Positions 28,555-36,332 of a DNA stretch of 64,000 bases are shown piece after piece. The position numbers and the translations under genes are program-made. The notes below the pieces were generated by a model that was given only the letters and a program-made list of their open reading frames with translations, made no database searches and was not told the origin of the DNA. The stretch is from Ensifer sp. IC3342 (GTDB lineage Bacteria; Pseudomonadota; Alphaproteobacteria; Rhizobiales; Rhizobiaceae): assembly GCF_020193655.1 (NCBI RefSeq), contig NZ_JADYVE010000007.1, positions 124,001 to 188,000 on the forward strand, written 5' to 3'. How positions within the stretch are numbered: the first letter of the stretch is position 1; each line of letters starts with the position of its first letter.

Positions 28555-29103
28555 ATGACAGTCGATATCGGCAACCGGCTCCGCCATGTGCGGCTGATGC
28601 ACAACCTCTCCCAGCGGGAGCTTGCGAAGCGGGCGGGCGTCACCAACTCCACCATTTCACTGATCGAGTCCAATGCCTCGAACCCGTCGGTCGGCGCCCT
28701 GAAGCGCATTCTCGACGGCATTCCGATCGGACTTGCAGAGTTCTTTTCCTTCGAGCCGGAAAAGCCGCGCAAGGCCTTTTATGCGGCAGAGGATCTGGTG
28801 GAGATCGGCAAGGGGCCGATTTCCTATCGCCAGATCGGCGACAATCTCTTCGGCCGCAGCCTTCAGATATTGAAGGAGTGCTATCAGCCGGGGGCGGACA
28901 CCGGCAAGGTGCCGCTGGTGCACGAGGGCGAGGAGGGCGGGATCGTGCTTTCCGGGCGGCTGGAAGTGACGGTCGATGACGAGCGGCGCATCCTAGGGCC
29001 GGGCGACGCCTATTATTTCGAGAGCCGCCGGCCGCATCGCTTTCGCTGCGTCGGGCCTGTGCCCTGCGAGGTAATCAGCGCCTGCACGCCGCCGACGTTT
29101 TGA
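28555..29103 (+). CDS. XRE-family regulator with cupin domain (PuuR-like)
   Basis: A 182-residue regulator. The N-terminal helix-turn-helix (NRLRHVRLMHNLSQRELAKRAGVTNSTISLIES, about 5-37) is joined to a C-terminal cupin domain (about 105-175) that senses a small molecule. PuuR-type proteins of this build control polyamine or amino-acid catabolism. It is divergent from the omega-amino acid transaminase, the probable target. CAGGA precedes the ATG. Confidence 0.88.
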   Translation: MTVDIGNRLRHVRLMHNLSQRELAKRAGVTNSTISLIESNASNPSVGALKRILDGIPIGLAEFFSFEPEKPRKAFYAAEDLVEIGKGPISYRQIGDNLFGRSLQILKECYQPGADTGKVPLVHEGEEGGIVLSGRLEVTVDDERRILGPGDAYYFESRRPHRFRCVGPVPCEVISACTPPTF

Positions 29104-29124
29104 GGGAGGAGAGGAGTGCAAAAT

Positions 29125-29265
29125 GCCCCTCATCCCGCTGCCGCGACCTTCTCCCCGCAGGCGGGGAGAAGGGACTCATGGGACCGTCTCGCGGCCTTAT
29201 CGAGCGGCGTCTTGTGGGGCACGTCCCCTCTCCCCGCGTGCGGGGAGAGGGTTAGGCTGAGGGGC
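29125..29265. repeat. RIME-like palindromic element
   Basis: About 140 bases with the same CCTTCTCCCCGC...GCGGGGAGAAGG and CCCCTCTCCCCGC...GCGGGGAGAGGG hairpins seen in other copies, bounded by CCCCTCA and CTGAGGGG. It fills the gap between convergent genes. Confidence 0.85.
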
Positions 29266-29298
29266 AATTTGAGGTTAGGTGTGGACCAGCCTACGCCA

Positions 29299-30531
29299 TC
29301 ACGACAGCCGCGCGCAGGCGGCGGCGATGCGGGTCAGCGCTTCCTTCAGCTCCGCCTCCGAGGTCGCATAGGAGATGCGGAAAAAGGGTGAAAGGCCGAA
29401 GGCGGAGCCCGGAACGACGGCGACATGGGCGTCGTCGAGCAGATAGGCGCAGAAGTCCGTATCCGTCTCGATCGTCTTTCCCGATGGCGTCACCTTGCCG
29501 AGCATGCCGGCGCAGCCAGAGAAGGTGTAGAAGGCGCCTTCCGGGACACGGCAGTCGAGACCGTCGATAGCGTTCAGCCCGCTGACGACGAGGTCGCGGC
29601 GGCGCTGAAAGCTTGCGGTGCGCTCCCTCAGGAAATCCTGCGGGCCGGTCAGCGCCGCAACGGAGGCCGCCTGGCTCACCGAGGAGGGGCAGGAGGTCGC
29701 CTGGCTCTGCACGACGGCCATCGCCTTGATGAGCTCGCGCGGGCCGCCGGCATAGCCGATCCGCCAGCCGGTCATGGCATAGGCCTTCGACACGCCATTG
29801 ACCGTCAGCGTGCGTTCCTTGAGGCGGGGCTCGAGTTGTGCCGGTGTGACGAAGCGGAAGCCGTCATAGACGATGTGCTCGTACATGTCGTCGACGAGCA
29901 GCCAGACATGCGGATGCTTGAGAAGAACATCGAGCAGCGGCCGGTAGTCGGCGGCGCTGTAGGCGGCGCCGGACGGGTTCGAGGGCGAGTTGAGCAACAC
30001 CCAGCGCGTCTTTGGCGTGATTGCCGCTTCGAGCTTGTCGGCGGTGAGGCGAAAGCCGGAAGAGGCGTCGCAGGCGATCAGCACCGGCTTACCTTCGCAG
30101 ATCTGGACAATGTCCGAATAGGAAGTCCAATAGGGTGTCGGGATGATCACCTCGTCGCCGGGATTGATCGACGCCATCATGGCGTTGAAGAGGATCTGCT
30201 TGGCGCCGGTCGCAACCGTGATCTCGTCCGTCTCATAGGCGAGGCCGTTCTCGCGCTGGAACTTTTCGCGGATCGCCTTCTTTAATTCCGGCGTGCCGTC
30301 GAGCGCCGTGTATTTCGTCTCGCCGCGCTGGATTGCGTCCCACGCCGCTTGCTTGACGTGGTCCGGTGTGTCGAAGTCCGGCTCGCCGGCGCCGAGGATA
30401 ATTACCGGCTTACCTTCGCGCTTCATGGCGTTGGCGCGCGCGCCGATCTTCAGGATTTCGGAAACGCCGATCGAGGCGATCCGCGAGGCAGGCAGAAAGC
30501 CCGCCTCCTTTACCGTTGCATTGATGGTCAT
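29299..30531 (-). CDS. aatB: Class I aminotransferase (aspartate/2-aminoadipate type)
   Basis: A 410-residue PLP enzyme of fold type I, similar to the rhizobial aspartate aminotransferase AatB. The PLP Lys is in TLTVNGVSKAYAMTGWRIGYAGG (about 245). In context it is the first-step candidate for moving the amino group of L-2-aminoadipate to 2-oxoglutarate, because the next three genes upstream on the same strand form the rest of that pathway. The gene ends the minus-strand set 30558-34965, with 26 bases to the AmaB-like gene. The symbol follows similarity to S. meliloti aatB; the adipate role is inference. Confidence 0.88.
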   Translation of the reverse strand: MTINATVKEAGFLPASRIASIGVSEILKIGARANAMKREGKPVIILGAGEPDFDTPDHVKQAAWDAIQRGETKYTALDGTPELKKAIREKFQRENGLAYETDEITVATGAKQILFNAMMASINPGDEVIIPTPYWTSYSDIVQICEGKPVLIACDASSGFRLTADKLEAAITPKTRWVLLNSPSNPSGAAYSAADYRPLLDVLLKHPHVWLLVDDMYEHIVYDGFRFVTPAQLEPRLKERTLTVNGVSKAYAMTGWRIGYAGGPRELIKAMAVVQSQATSCPSSVSQAASVAALTGPQDFLRERTASFQRRRDLVVSGLNAIDGLDCRVPEGAFYTFSGCAGMLGKVTPSGKTIETDTDFCAYLLDDAHVAVVPGSAFGLSPFFRISYATSEAELKEALTRIAAACARLS

Positions 30532-30557
30532 GGCCGATCCCTATTCGATGTCGCCAA

Positions 30558-32090
30558 TCATTCGATATCGAACGAGACGCCCTGCGCCAGCGGCAGAGCC
30601 TTCGAATAGTTGATTGTGTTCGTCGCCCGGCGCATATAGGCCTTCCACGCGTCGGAGCCGGATTCACGGCCGCCGCCAGTTTCCTTCTCGCCGCCGAAGG
30701 CGCCGCCGATTTCCGCACCGGAGGTGCCGATGTTGACGTTGGCGATGCCACAGTCCGAGCCGTCGGCTGCCAGGAAGCGTTCCGATTCCTGCATGTCGCG
30801 GGTGAAGATCGACGATGAAAGGCCGGCGGCAACGGCGTTGTGATCGGCGAGCGCGGCGTCAAAATCGCTGTACTTCATGACATAGAGGATCGGCGCGAAA
30901 GTCTCTTCGAGGACCGGCCCCTCCTGCTTCGGCATTTCGACCAGCGCGGGCTTCACATAGTAGCCGTGCTCATGCCCGAGTTCGACGCGCTCGCCGCCGG
31001 TGATGGCACCGCCATGGGCCTTCGCCTCGGCGATCGCCTTCTGCATATTGTCGAAGGCGGCCTTATCGACGAGCGGTCCGACAAGCGCGGTCGATTCCAG
31101 CGGATTGCCGACGGACACCGACTGGTAGGCCTTCTTCAGGCGCGGGACGAGCTGATCGTAGACGCTTTCATGGACGAAGAGGCGGCGCAGCGTTGTGCAG
31201 CGCTGGCCGGCGGTGCCCATGGCGCCGAAGGCGATGGCGCGCAGCGCCATGTCGAGATCGGCCGAAGGGCAGACGATGCCGGCATTGTTGCCGCCGAGTT
31301 CGAGGATGGCACGGGCAAAGCGCTTGGCAAGACGCGGACCGACTTCGCGGCCCATGCGGGTCGAGCCGGTGGCCGAGACGAGCGGCACCTTCGGGTGATC
31401 GACGAGCACTTCGCCGATCGTGCGGTCGCCGATCAACACTTGCGACAGGCCCTCCGGCGCGTCGCCGAAGCGGGCGAGGGCGCGCTCGAGAATCGCCTGG
31501 CAGGCAAGCGCAGTGAGCGGCGTCTTTTCCGACGGCTTCCAGACGACGGAATTGCCGCAGACGAGCGCAAGCGCTGCGTTCCAGGACCAGACGGCGACCG
31601 GGAAGTTGAAGGCGGAGATGATGCCGACGACGCCGAGCGGATGCCAGGTTTCCATCATGCGGTGGCCCGGGCGTTCGGTGGCGATGGTGAGACCATAGAG
31701 CTGGCGGGAGAGACCGACGGCGAAATCGCAGATGTCGATCATTTCCTGCACTTCGCCGAGGCCTTCCGACGGGATCTTGCCGGCTTCGAGCGAGACCAGG
31801 CGGCCGAGGTCGGCCTTGAAGGCGCGCAGCTCCTCGCCGAGCAGGCGGACGAGCTCACCGCGCTTCGGCGCCGGAACGAGACGCCAGTCGCGGAAGGCCT
31901 CGTTGGCCCGTTCGATCCGGGCCGCGGCTTCAGCGGCCGAAACGGTCTTGAGGCTCGCGATCTGTTCGCCGGTGACCGGGCTGTAGGACGGCATTTCGCC
32001 GCCAACATAGAGTTCGCGAGCGACGCCCATCTTGTCGAGGAGGGCGGCGGCCTCCTTGGCGACGTCGACTTTCTTGGTTGCAATGTTCAT
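30558..32090 (-). CDS. amaB: L-2-aminoadipate semialdehyde dehydrogenase (AmaB/antiquitin type)
   Basis: A 510-residue ALDH7-type dehydrogenase that oxidises L-2-aminoadipate 6-semialdehyde (in equilibrium with piperideine-6-carboxylate) to L-2-aminoadipate in lysine catabolism. Family features: the E of ARAILELGGNNAGIV (about 270), the catalytic Cys in GTAGQRCTTLRRLFVHESVYD (about 305), and the antiquitin-type C-terminal stretch NVNIGTSGAEIGGAFGGEKETGGGRESGSDAWKAYMRR, which distinguishes ALDH7. It precedes aatB and follows the FAD dehydrogenase in a probable operon. Confidence 0.93.
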   Translation of the reverse strand: MNIATKKVDVAKEAAALLDKMGVARELYVGGEMPSYSPVTGEQIASLKTVSAAEAAARIERANEAFRDWRLVPAPKRGELVRLLGEELRAFKADLGRLVSLEAGKIPSEGLGEVQEMIDICDFAVGLSRQLYGLTIATERPGHRMMETWHPLGVVGIISAFNFPVAVWSWNAALALVCGNSVVWKPSEKTPLTALACQAILERALARFGDAPEGLSQVLIGDRTIGEVLVDHPKVPLVSATGSTRMGREVGPRLAKRFARAILELGGNNAGIVCPSADLDMALRAIAFGAMGTAGQRCTTLRRLFVHESVYDQLVPRLKKAYQSVSVGNPLESTALVGPLVDKAAFDNMQKAIAEAKAHGGAITGGERVELGHEHGYYVKPALVEMPKQEGPVLEETFAPILYVMKYSDFDAALADHNAVAAGLSSSIFTRDMQESERFLAADGSDCGIANVNIGTSGAEIGGAFGGEKETGGGRESGSDAWKAYMRRATNTINYSKALPLAQGVSFDIE

Positions 32091-32132
32091 CTTAACTGAC
32101 TCCCGTTTTCCTTGGTTCTGGCGCGCTAGGAT

Positions 32133-33554
32133 CTAACCGAAACGCACGCTGCCGAGTTTTCCCGGCGATGTAAGTGCTTTCAGGCCGCCGGCCATCTCTT
32201 TCAGTTTTTCCGGCGTGTAGAAATCGTAGTAGCCCTGGTTCCGCCGGCCGATCGCATGTTCGGCGCTGAAGCTGCCGCGATATTGCTCGACGGCCACCGC
32301 GAAGACCCATTTGCGCAACCGCTGTTCGAAGCTGGCGTCGGTCAATAGCGGGCTATCCTTTGCCACGACAAGATTGAAATGCACGCCGCCGTCGCCGATA
32401 TGGCCGAAATCGCAGACGGTGATGCCCGGAAACTTGTCGGGCATCTCGGCCTTCATATGGTCGCAGAAGGCCATGATATCACCTCTGCGGAAGGAAAGAT
32501 CGAAGGCGATCAGCTTGCCGAGGTGCTTCACGCCTTCGGAAAGGGCGTGGCGAAGCGCCCAGATCTCGTGCGGCGGACCGACGAAGGCGTCGGCGAGCGG
32601 CGCCTGTTCCGATTCCCATATTTCGGCGAGCACGCTTTCGAGAACGGCATCGAGCGACTGTTCACCCTCACGCGGCGCCCAGGTCCGGGAGATTTCGGCG
32701 AGGATCACATAGTCGGGGACATTGCCGCCCTGGAACGGATTCTTCAGCGATGGCACGTGAGCGAAGGTGGCTGCGATCGCGTTCTTCGACATGCCTTCGA
32801 AAGCCGAAAGGTAGGCGCCAAGCCGTTCTTCCATGGCGTTCAGCAGCGGCAGCACATGGGCGCCGCTTGCCGGGACCAGGAAAGCCGTCGCCGTCTGTTT
32901 CGGCACCCGCTCGAGATTGAGCACGCATTCGGTGACGATGCCGAAGGCGCCGGAGGTGCCGATGAAGATCTGCTTCCAATCGACGCCGGTGTTGTTTTTG
33001 CGCAGGTCGCAGTCGAGGTCGAGAACAGTGCCGTCCTCGTCAGCGAGCACGACCTTCAAGCCCAGCGTGTTGCGGCGTACGTCGCCGTATTTCAGGAAGC
33101 GCGAGCCGCCGGTGTTGGTTGCGATCATGCCGCCGATGCGCGGATCGGCTCCAAGGTCGATCGGGAAGAACAGGCCGTGCTCCTCCAGCCGCCGGTTGAG
33201 ATCGGAGAGCCGAAAGCCGGCATCGACGTGCACAGAGCGATTGTTGCTATCGAGCGCAAACTGCCGGGTCAGCCGGTCGAGGCTGAGAACGACCTCGCTG
33301 CCCGTATTGTCCGGTGTCGATCCCGACACAACGCCGGTATTGCCGGACTGCGGGATCAGCGCGAGGCCGTTGCGGACGCAATAAGCGACCGCGGCCGAGA
33401 CCTCCGCGGTGGTCGCCGGGCGCAGCACGGCGGCCGCGCGGCCCTGGTCGTAGCGCGCGCCGGTCTCATAGGCTTGCATGTCTTCCGGACGCGCGATGAC
33501 GCCCTTGTCGCCAAGGATCTTCGTCAACGCGTCGATATGGTGCTCGTCATTCAT
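32133..33554 (-). CDS. FAD-binding oxidoreductase, D-2-hydroxyglutarate dehydrogenase-like
   Basis: A 473-residue flavoenzyme of the FAD-linked oxidase (GlcD/D-lactate/D-2-hydroxyglutarate dehydrogenase) type. The FAD-binding domain has IPQSGNTGVVSGSTPD (about 80) and ADPRIGGMIATNTGGSRFLKYGDVR (about 145); the C-terminal GHIGDGGVHFNLVV (about 385) carries the metal and substrate His residues. The start is ATG 33554, 10 bases after the HglS stop. The open frame continues to 33704, but that part overlaps HglS. In this operon it would oxidise the D-2-hydroxyglutarate made by HglS to 2-oxoglutarate. Confidence 0.87.
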   Translation of the reverse strand: MNDEHHIDALTKILGDKGVIARPEDMQAYETGARYDQGRAAAVLRPATTAEVSAAVAYCVRNGLALIPQSGNTGVVSGSTPDNTGSEVVLSLDRLTRQFALDSNNRSVHVDAGFRLSDLNRRLEEHGLFFPIDLGADPRIGGMIATNTGGSRFLKYGDVRRNTLGLKVVLADEDGTVLDLDCDLRKNNTGVDWKQIFIGTSGAFGIVTECVLNLERVPKQTATAFLVPASGAHVLPLLNAMEERLGAYLSAFEGMSKNAIAATFAHVPSLKNPFQGGNVPDYVILAEISRTWAPREGEQSLDAVLESVLAEIWESEQAPLADAFVGPPHEIWALRHALSEGVKHLGKLIAFDLSFRRGDIMAFCDHMKAEMPDKFPGITVCDFGHIGDGGVHFNLVVAKDSPLLTDASFEQRLRKWVFAVAVEQYRGSFSAEHAIGRRNQGYYDFYTPEKLKEMAGGLKALTSPGKLGSVRFG

Positions 33555-33564
33555 CGTCGGCGTA

Positions 33565-34965
33565 TCATTCCGCTGCCATCGCCGCTGAGAGGGCCTGAAG
33601 GCAGCTTTCGATCGATGCCTGTTCGATACCGGCATAGTGATCGAACTCATTGAGGACGGCGACACCCAGATCGGCCTCGAAGCGCTTCTGGTTCGGACTT
33701 GCAACGAACTCCTGCTGGGCGCCGTCGCCGAGGTTCGACTGGAAGATACCGGCGGCGCTGACCGGAAGGAAGTCCTCGTACACGATCGGATCGAACTCGA
33801 CCAGGCCGTCGGCGATCAGGGTGTCGACGTCGCGGCGTCCGGCGAGCTTCGTCTGCCGGCCCTTTTCGGTCAGAGAATAGCTGAAATAGCCAAGCCCCGC
33901 CTCACGGATCTCCGCCCAGCTGTCGGGGAAGACCTCGAAAGCCAGGGCAAGGGCTGCTTCGTATTGCTTCGCGTTGGAGCCGTCGGCGGCAGGCCGCACG
34001 ATCTTTCGCGATTCATCGAGCAGCCGGTCGTAGAGGCTGCGTCCCTTCGGCGTCAGCGCGATGCCGCGCTGTTCGATCTCGCCGAAGCGGGCGGTGTGCG
34101 AGCCGGCCTTCCACGCGCCCTCGCCGTCGCGGAAGGAGACGGGTTCCTCCAGGGCCTTGAAGGACGTCTGGCGAAGGAGGATCGCGCATTTGCGCGTCGG
34201 CGGGCCTTCGACCACGGCCTTCGGGGCGATGCCGTATTCGCGCATCAGCGCCTGGACCTTGTCGATGTCGAGCGTGCGCGGCGTCAGATGGTTGATGTGC
34301 GGCCCCTTGAAGGAGACGACGTCGGCGATCAGCCGGTGCGCGTCGTGCAGGCGCTTGTACATATCGGCGCTAACATTGGCCTTGTCGTGCCAGCGGAAGG
34401 TTTCGAGCACTTGCGCCACGAAGCGTTCGGCATCGGCCCTGTCGAGCCCGCCGTCGCGCTCCGCCTTCTCGGTGAGCTCGATCGCGGCCGGGGTAAAGAT
34501 GCGACGCTCCTTGAGGACCGCTTCCGCCTCGGCACGCAGGGTCTCGTCGGCGATGAGGTCGAGCCTCAGCAGCGAGGTGAAGACGCGGAAGGGATTGCGC
34601 TTCAATGCGGCCGCGCCGACCGGCCGGAAAGCGGTCGAATGGACCGGCACGCCGGCGGTCGAAAGGTCGTAATAGCCGACCGGATACATGCCCATCACGG
34701 CGAAGACCCGGCGCATCATCGAGAGTTCTTCCGGGGTGCCAAGGCGAATCGCCCCGTGCCGCTCCTCCGAGATGCGGTCGAGCGAGTCGGTGGCTTCCAG
34801 ACGGTCCTTCAACGTCGCGTCTGCCGAAAGCGTTTCAGCGTTGACCTTCGCTACCAGTTCCATGAGCGTGCCATAGGCCGGCACCTCCTCGCGGTACATG
34901 ACCGACATGGCGGCGGAGAAAGCCGACCGGATCTCGTCGGCGGATACGAAACTATTTTCTTTCAC
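33565..34965 (-). CDS. hglS: 2-oxoadipate dioxygenase/decarboxylase HglS (DUF1338)
   Basis: A 466-residue DUF1338/VOC-like Fe(II) enzyme. Its characterised homologue HglS converts 2-oxoadipate to D-2-hydroxyglutarate in the lysine pathway of Pseudomonas. Three conserved metal-site segments are visible: PVHSTAFRPVG (about 80), GPHINHLTPRTLDID (about 220) and GEIEQRGIALTPKG (about 295), giving the His, His, Glu ligands. The length is near that of the family. The start codon is GTG at 34965 with GAGG upstream. It is the first gene of a minus-strand operon and diverges from a LysR gene. Confidence 0.92.
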   Translation of the reverse strand: MKENSFVSADEIRSAFSAAMSVMYREEVPAYGTLMELVAKVNAETLSADATLKDRLEATDSLDRISEERHGAIRLGTPEELSMMRRVFAVMGMYPVGYYDLSTAGVPVHSTAFRPVGAAALKRNPFRVFTSLLRLDLIADETLRAEAEAVLKERRIFTPAAIELTEKAERDGGLDRADAERFVAQVLETFRWHDKANVSADMYKRLHDAHRLIADVVSFKGPHINHLTPRTLDIDKVQALMREYGIAPKAVVEGPPTRKCAILLRQTSFKALEEPVSFRDGEGAWKAGSHTARFGEIEQRGIALTPKGRSLYDRLLDESRKIVRPAADGSNAKQYEAALALAFEVFPDSWAEIREAGLGYFSYSLTEKGRQTKLAGRRDVDTLIADGLVEFDPIVYEDFLPVSAAGIFQSNLGDGAQQEFVASPNQKRFEADLGVAVLNEFDHYAGIEQASIESCLQALSAAMAAE

Positions 34966-35079
34966 TGTGGCTCGCCTCGCGCTAAGGGTGAAGGGACAAG
35001 GTCATTCTTATTTCTGATCATATCCGAACGACGCAGCCTTGGATCGCGCTGCTTCTGACTATGTTGATGCGAGGCTGGA

Positions 35080-35973
35080 ATGAAGTTAAGCCGACGACTG
35101 GTTCCCGACGTGACGACGCTGCAGGCCTTCGAATGCGCCGCGCGCCACGGCAGCTTCACCCAGGCGGCGGCCGAGCTCAATCTCACGCAAAGCGCCGTCA
35201 GCCGACAGATCAAGGACCTCGAAACCCAGCTCGGCGTCCTTCTGTTCGAACGCGTCCGTCAGCGGGTCATCCTTTCCGACGCCGGGCAGAAGTTCTTGCC
35301 TGAAGTCCGGCGGCTGCTGCACCAGACCGAGGAATTGATGGTGCGCGCCATGGCGTCGGCGCGCGCGGACTCAACGCTCTCCATCGCATCACTGCCGACC
35401 TTCGGCAGCCGCTGGCTGGTGCCGCGTCTGCCCGACTTCCTGAAGCGTCATCCAGGTACCGTTCTCAATATTGCTTCGCGCTCGGCGCCGTTCGATTTCG
35501 ACGAGCAGAATTTCGATCTGGCGATCCACTACGGCCAGCCGGTCTGGGCGCGGGCAACCTGCAGCTACCTCTGCAGCGAAGTCATCGTTCCGGCTGCCAG
35601 TCCGTCACTCCTCGCGGCCAATCCGGTCGATGCGCCGGAGGATATCGGCGGCGGGCCACTCCTCCACCTCGCCACGCGCCCCAAGCTCTGGGCACATTGG
35701 TTCGAGACAAACGGGGTGGACGGACACGGCGCCTATCGCGGCAACCGATTCGACCAGTTCTCGATGGTGATCGAAGCGGCAACCGCAGGTCTCGGTTTTG
35801 CCCTTTTGCCTCGCTATCTGATCGAGCAAGAACTTGCCGCAGGCACGCTGCGAATCGTTCTCGACCGACCGATGCAGACCGAAAACAGCTATTATCTCGC
35901 CATTCCGGAGGGCAAGCGTGAAAACCCGATCAGCCTCGCCTTCAGGGAATGGATTGTCGAACAGGTCGGTTGA
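35080..35973 (+). CDS. LysR-family transcriptional regulator (GcvA-like)
   Basis: A 297-residue LysR regulator. The helix-turn-helix (TLQAFECAARHGSFTQAAAELNLTQSAVSRQIKDLETQLG) is at residues 11-52. The C-terminal effector domain follows the GcvA pattern (FDLAIHYGQPVWARATCSYLCSEVIVPAASPSLL). GAGG precedes the ATG. It is divergent from hglS with a gap of 114 bases, so it very likely senses a lysine-pathway intermediate and controls the operon 29299-34965. Confidence 0.9.
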   Translation: MKLSRRLVPDVTTLQAFECAARHGSFTQAAAELNLTQSAVSRQIKDLETQLGVLLFERVRQRVILSDAGQKFLPEVRRLLHQTEELMVRAMASARADSTLSIASLPTFGSRWLVPRLPDFLKRHPGTVLNIASRSAPFDFDEQNFDLAIHYGQPVWARATCSYLCSEVIVPAASPSLLAANPVDAPEDIGGGPLLHLATRPKLWAHWFETNGVDGHGAYRGNRFDQFSMVIEAATAGLGFALLPRYLIEQELAAGTLRIVLDRPMQTENSYYLAIPEGKRENPISLAFREWIVEQVG

Positions 35974-36332
35974 GTTCGAGCCGACCGGGAGCGCCTGAAG
36001 CGGGACCTTTGCCGGCGGTTTTGCGTCTCGTGCCGCCATGCCGCAACACGACCAGGAAGGGGCTGACTTGACAGGAACGTTCATCGAACCGGCGGGAGTG
36101 CGCGCAGTGGCCCGCTTTCTCCCGCTCCGGCCTTGCCCAATTCGTCCAAACCTGCGCTCGCATTCCTTGCAAGCTGCTGACACTGTGGCTAAAAAATGCC
36201 ATTTTCATGCATCACGCGGCCGTGCAATCCAACGCGCCGTCGGCTTTGCGATCTCCGATGCCCAAGTCCCAGGCGGCGCCCTCTTCCGGCGCCTTCCCGC
36301 CTTCGGGAGGATGACGGCGGATGGGAGGACAC
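35974..36332. other. Upstream region of ndvB
   Basis: A 359-base gap without coding frame. It holds the candidate ndvB promoter at 36166-36194 and a strong ribosome site (GGGAGGA, 36323-36329). No hairpin or repeat of the families seen elsewhere was recognised. Confidence 0.5.
36166..36194 (+). promoter_or_regulatory. Candidate ndvB promoter
   Basis: CTTGCA (-35, 36166-36171) and CTAAAA (-10, 36189-36194) are 17 bases apart, close to the Sinorhizobium CTTGAC-N17-CTATAT pattern. The leader would be about 130 bases. Confidence 0.4.
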
